Positions 30,118-33,010 of a stretch of 33,010 nt of DNA are shown here, one piece after another. The stretch is taken from the NCBI GenBank assembly GCA_023150535.1, contig JAKLKS010000015.1:1-33010 (forward strand). The letters are read 5' to 3'. The notes under the pieces are model-generated. The model was not told the DNA's origin. It did no database searches and saw nothing but the letters and a program-made list of their open reading frames with translations. This stretch comes from Planctomycetota bacterium. GTDB lineage: Bacteria; Planctomycetota; JAJSAM01; JAKLKS01. Both the position numbers and the translations under genes were made by a program. Each line of letters begins with the position of its first letter. Position 1 is the first letter of the stretch.

Positions 30118-30683
30118 CGGGCGGGGGGACGGGGAGCCGGATCACCCCGGTGCACGTCGGGGAGTTCCAGGAGGAGGGGGGGTTCGTCCTCACCTCCGTG
30201 GACTCCATCATCAACTGGGCGCGGAAGAACTCCATCTGGCCGCTCCCCCTCGGGCTCTCCTGCTGCGCCATCGAGTTCATGGCGACCGCGGCCTCCCGAT
30301 TCGACATGGCCCGCTTCGGAGCGGAGGTCGCCCGCTTCAGCCCGCGCCAGGCCGACCTCATGCTGGTGGCGGGGACCCTCACCTACAAGATGGGGGAGGC
30401 CTGCCGGCGGCTCTACGACCAGATGGCGGAGCCCCGCTGGGTCATCGCCATGGGGGCCTGCGCCGCCTCGGGGGGGATGTTCCGCTCCTACCCGGTCATG
30501 CAGGGCATCGACCACATCGTCCCCGTGGACTTCTACATCCCCGGCTGCCCCCCGAGGCCGGAGATGGTCATCAACGCCCTCATCCAGCTCCAGGGGAAGA
30601 TCGAGAAGGAGAGCCCGGTGCGCCAGATCCTGCGGCGGCCGGCGCCGGTCGCGGCGGCGGGAGCGGGAGCGGGAGCGGAGTAG
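30102..30683 (+). CDS. nuoB: NADH-quinone oxidoreductase subunit B
   Basis: 193 residues from ATG 30102, inside the end of nuoA. Carries the N2 iron-sulphur cluster that hands electrons to quinone. Its four ligands are visible: C54 and C55 in [11 protein letters not shown]120 in [11 protein letters not shown], and C149 in IPGCPPRPE. The C-terminus ends in an Ala/Pro/Gly tail ([14 protein letters not shown]). A 93-base gap with no visible feature separates it from nuoC. Confidence 0.97.
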   Translation: MAGGIAGGGTGSRITPVHVGEFQEEGGFVLTSVDSIINWARKNSIWPLPLGLSCCAIEFMATAASRFDMARFGAEVARFSPRQADLMLVAGTLTYKMGEACRRLYDQMAEPRWVIAMGACAASGGMFRSYPVMQGIDHIVPVDFYIPGCPPRPEMVINALIQLQGKIEKESPVRQILRRPAPVAAAGAGAGAE

Positions 30684-30776
30684 CGGCGCGGCGGCGGCTC
30701 GGGTCGGACCCGGCGGGCGGGCCGGGCGGCGGACGGGCATCCAGGGCATCCGGGAAGGAAGGCGGCGGAGCGGGTC

Positions 30777-31349
30777 TTGACGGAGACGACAACCCCGGTC
30801 GCGGTGCGGCGGCTCCTCGACGCCTTCCCCGGTGAGGGGAAGGCGGCGGAGTTCCGCGGCCAGTGGCGCGTGGACCTCCCCCGGGAGAGGGTCCTCGACG
30901 CCCTGCGCCTCCTCCGGGACGACCCCGACCTCGCCTTCGACTTCCTCAACGACGTCACCTGCACCGACCACCCCGACGAGGAGCCCCGCTTCCGGGTCGT
31001 CTGGACGCTCACCTCCCTCTCCCGCGGCGATCGCATCCGGCTCGCCGCCCGCTGCCCCGAGGAGGACCCCGTCGTCCCCTCCGCGGTGCCGCTCTGGGCG
31101 GGGGCCAACTGGCTCGAGCGCGAGGCCTACGACATGTTCGGCGTCCGGTTCGCGGGCCACCCCGACCTCAGGCGGATCCTCATGCCCGGGGACTTCCCCT
31201 CCTTCCCGCTCCGCAAGGAGTTCCCCATGGAGGGGGAGCGCAGCGACCGGGAGTGGGCCCGCTGGGTCATCGAGCGGGCGCGGCGGCCCGAGGAGGCGGC
31301 GGGCCCCGCCTCCGCCCCCGCCCCCGCCCCCGGGGAGCGTGCGCCGTGA
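30777..31349 (+). CDS. nuoC: NADH-quinone oxidoreductase subunit C
   Basis: 190 residues from TTG 30777, with GGAG six bases before it. Peripheral-arm subunit of complex I, 30-kDa type. LNDVTCTDHPDEEPRFRVVW and ANWLEREAYDMFGVRFAGHP (the family signature E-R-E-x-x-D-M-F-G) followed by DLRRILMPGDFPSFPLRKEF place it securely. NuoC and NuoD are separate genes here, not fused. The last 25 residues are a Pro/Ala tail. The stop overlaps the nuoD start (GTGA). Confidence 0.96.
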   Translation: MTETTTPVAVRRLLDAFPGEGKAAEFRGQWRVDLPRERVLDALRLLRDDPDLAFDFLNDVTCTDHPDEEPRFRVVWTLTSLSRGDRIRLAARCPEEDPVVPSAVPLWAGANWLEREAYDMFGVRFAGHPDLRRILMPGDFPSFPLRKEFPMEGERSDREWARWVIERARRPEEAAGPASAPAPAPGERAP

Positions 31350-32575
31350 GCGCGGGAACCCCCCTCTCCACCCCCCTGGCCGTCCGGACCGAGCGCTCCG
31401 TCGAGGAGGGGGGGCGCGTCTTCCTCAACATGGGCCCCTCCCACCCCTCGACCCACGGGGTGCTGCGCATCGTCCTGGAGATGGACGGCGAGGTGGTGGT
31501 GCGGGCCGACCCCGACATCGGCTACCTCCACCGGGGCATGGAGAAGATCGCGGAGACCTACGGCTTCACGAAGTTCATCCCCTACACCGACCGGATGGAC
31601 TACCTGGCGCCGGTGGCCAACAACATCGCGGTCTGCACCGCCGCCGAGGTCCTCATGGGCCTCGAGATCCCGGAGCGGGCGAAGGCCATCCGCGTGGTCT
31701 GCGCCGAGCTCGGCCGGATCTCGAGCCACCTGCTCGGCCTCGGCGCCTTCGCCATGGACATCGGGGCGCTCACGGTCTTCCTCTACACCTTCCGCGAGAG
31801 GGAGGCCATCTACAACCACATGGAGCACCTCACGGGGGCGCGGTTCACCGTCTCCTACCCCCGGGTCGGCGGCCTGTCGCGGGACCTGCCGGAGGGCTGG
31901 AGGGAGGCGGTGCTCGGCTTCGCCCGGGAGCTCCCCGGGCGCATCGAGCGGGACGTGGAGAAGCTCCTCACCCGGAACCGGATCTGGATGGGGCGCCTCG
32001 AGGGGGTGGCCGTCATCCCGAGGGAGGTCGCCGTCTCCTACGGCCTCACGGGGCCGAACCTCCGCGGCTCCGGGGTGAAGTGGGACCTCCGCAAGGAGAT
32101 GCCCTACTTCGGCTACGAGAACTACGACTTCGACGTCCCCGTGGGCTCGAGGGGGGACGCCTACGACCGCTACCTCTGCCGGGTGGAGGAGATCAAGCAG
32201 TCGGCCCGGATCATCACCCAGGCCCTGGAGCGGCTCCCCGGGGGACCCGTGGCCGTCGAGGACGGGAAGCACTTCCTGCCGCCCAAGGCCGGGGTCATGA
32301 CGCGCATGGAGGAGCTCATCCACCAGTTCATGATCGTCACCGAGGGGCCGAAGGCCCCGGTCGGGGAGATCTACTGGGCCCACGAGAACCCCAAGGGGGA
32401 GCTCGGCTTCTACATCGTGGGGGACGGGACCTCGCGGCCCTACAGGCTGCGGATGCGGGCCCCCTCCTTCGTGAACCTGTCCATCCTCCCCTGGCTGCTC
32501 CCGGGGAACATGCTGAGCGACGTCGTGGCGACGCTCGCCTCGCTCGACTTCGTGATGGGGGAGTGCGACCGGTGA
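31346..32575 (+). CDS. nuoD: NADH-quinone oxidoreductase subunit D
   Basis: 409 residues from GTG 31346. Forms, with NuoB, the quinone-reduction site. NMGPSHPSTHGVLRIVLEMD, IGYLHRGMEKIAE and YTDRMDYLAPVANN (quinone-site region), RISSHLLGLGAFAMDIGALT and the C-terminal SFVNLSILPWLLPGNMLSDV with FVMGECDR are all classic. Length is standard. The stop overlaps the nuoE GTG. Confidence 0.97.
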   Translation: MSAGTPLSTPLAVRTERSVEEGGRVFLNMGPSHPSTHGVLRIVLEMDGEVVVRADPDIGYLHRGMEKIAETYGFTKFIPYTDRMDYLAPVANNIAVCTAAEVLMGLEIPERAKAIRVVCAELGRISSHLLGLGAFAMDIGALTVFLYTFREREAIYNHMEHLTGARFTVSYPRVGGLSRDLPEGWREAVLGFARELPGRIERDVEKLLTRNRIWMGRLEGVAVIPREVAVSYGLTGPNLRGSGVKWDLRKEMPYFGYENYDFDVPVGSRGDAYDRYLCRVEEIKQSARIITQALERLPGGPVAVEDGKHFLPPKAGVMTRMEELIHQFMIVTEGPKAPVGEIYWAHENPKGELGFYIVGDGTSRPYRLRMRAPSFVNLSILPWLLPGNMLSDVVATLASLDFVMGECDR

Positions 32576-33010
32576 GCGACCCCGCGGCCCCCCCTCCGCC
32601 GCCGGACCCCTCCTCGCCCCCGAACCCCTTCCCGGCCCCCCTCGGCCCGGAGCTGGATCGCATCGTGGCCCGCTACCCGAAGCGGGCGGCGGCCATGCTC
32701 CCCGTGCTGACCCGCCTCCAGGCCGCCCGCGGCTTCCTCTCGGAGGAGACCGTGGAGCAGGTGGCGGGCTACCTCGACGTCACCCCGGCCCACGTGCACG
32801 GCGTCGTCTCCTTCTACTCCATGTACGACCGGGGGCCCGTGGGGCGGCACAAGCTCTACGTCTGCAGGACCCTCTCCTGCCGCCTGCGCGGGGCCGAGGA
32901 GGTGATCCGGTCCCTGGAATCGGAGCTCGGCGTGGCGCGGGGGGGGACCTCCGCCGACGGCCGCGTGACGCTCGTCCCCTTCGAGTGCCTGGGGCTCTGC
33001 GACATGGCCC
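32572..33010 (+). CDS. nuoE: NADH-quinone oxidoreductase subunit E (3' truncated by window)
   Basis: Starts at GTG 32572 in GTGA overlap with nuoD and stays open to the last base, giving 146 codons. A 24-residue Pro-rich N-terminal lead (MSDPAAPPPPPDPSSP) precedes the domain. AAMLPVLTRLQAARGFLSEE and VHGVVSFYSMYDRGPVG are standard NuoE. The 2Fe-2S cluster ligands are in VCRTLSC and ECLGLCDMA, all four cysteines visible. Only about 15-25 residues should be missing. NuoF is expected next. Confidence 0.95.
   Translation, partial: MSDPAAPPPPPDPSSPPNPFPAPLGPELDRIVARYPKRAAAMLPVLTRLQAARGFLSEETVEQVAGYLDVTPAHVHGVVSFYSMYDRGPVGRHKLYVCRTLSCRLRGAEEVIRSLESELGVARGGTSADGRVTLVPFECLGLCDMA

Noticed and set aside
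1-33010. CRISPR array, rRNA, insertion sequence or prophage
   Set aside because: No regularly spaced direct repeats, transposase, integrase or phage structural genes were found.

Overview
The window is 33 kb of very GC-rich bacterial DNA, mostly packed with genes that start at GTG or TTG as often as at ATG. The organism cannot be named from sequence alone. The HEAT-repeat plus terpenoid-cyclase-fold protein, the ABC permease fused to a CPBP protease, and the high-GC codon use suggest a Planctomycetota-like lineage or a similar large-genome environmental bacterium. This is inference, not identification.

Layout. Bases 1-4760 hold a truncated HEAT/terpenoid-cyclase-fold protein, a radical SAM protein and a secreted TPR protein. 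Next comes malate dehydrogenase (4916-5854), closed by a perfect 16-bp hairpin, then about 530 bases of palindrome-rich DNA without a convincing gene. A secreted protein with two Ig-like domains and a kelch propeller (6526-8442) meets the arginine operon tail to tail.

The arginine operon runs leftward from 17454 to 8402. Eight genes overlap each other by 1-4 bases: argG, a P-loop DUF1611-like gene, argC, argD, argF', argB, argE', argH. The carbamoyltransferase is not an ordinary ornithine carbamoyltransferase. It belongs to the N-acylornithine type of Xanthomonas and Bacteroides and has Val at the residue that separates acetyl- from succinylornithine specificity. The operon therefore encodes a linear pathway through acylated intermediates, deacylated at acylcitrulline. 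It contains no recognisable N-acylglutamate synthase. The P-loop protein sits where that enzyme would be expected, and this is the most interesting lead in the window.

Divergent from argG is a PP2C phosphatase that apparently starts at ATC. It is followed by a leftward GntR / ABC ATPase / polytopic membrane protein operon and a divergent NatA-like ATPase / NatB-CPBP fusion operon. A tRNA-Arg(ACG) follows, overlapped antisense by an LPS-kinase-like gene. Then come a small zinc-ribbon-like protein, a lysine 6-dehydrogenase-like enzyme, an AAA/DUF4143 ATPase and a REC-HisKA protein without a kinase ATPase domain, all leftward. The window ends in the rightward respiratory complex I operon nuoA-B-C-D-E, with nuoE cut by the window end.

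Recurring regulatory theme: several genes have a recognisable -10 (TAGGAT, TATAAC, TACACT) so close to the start codon that the transcripts would be leaderless or nearly so.
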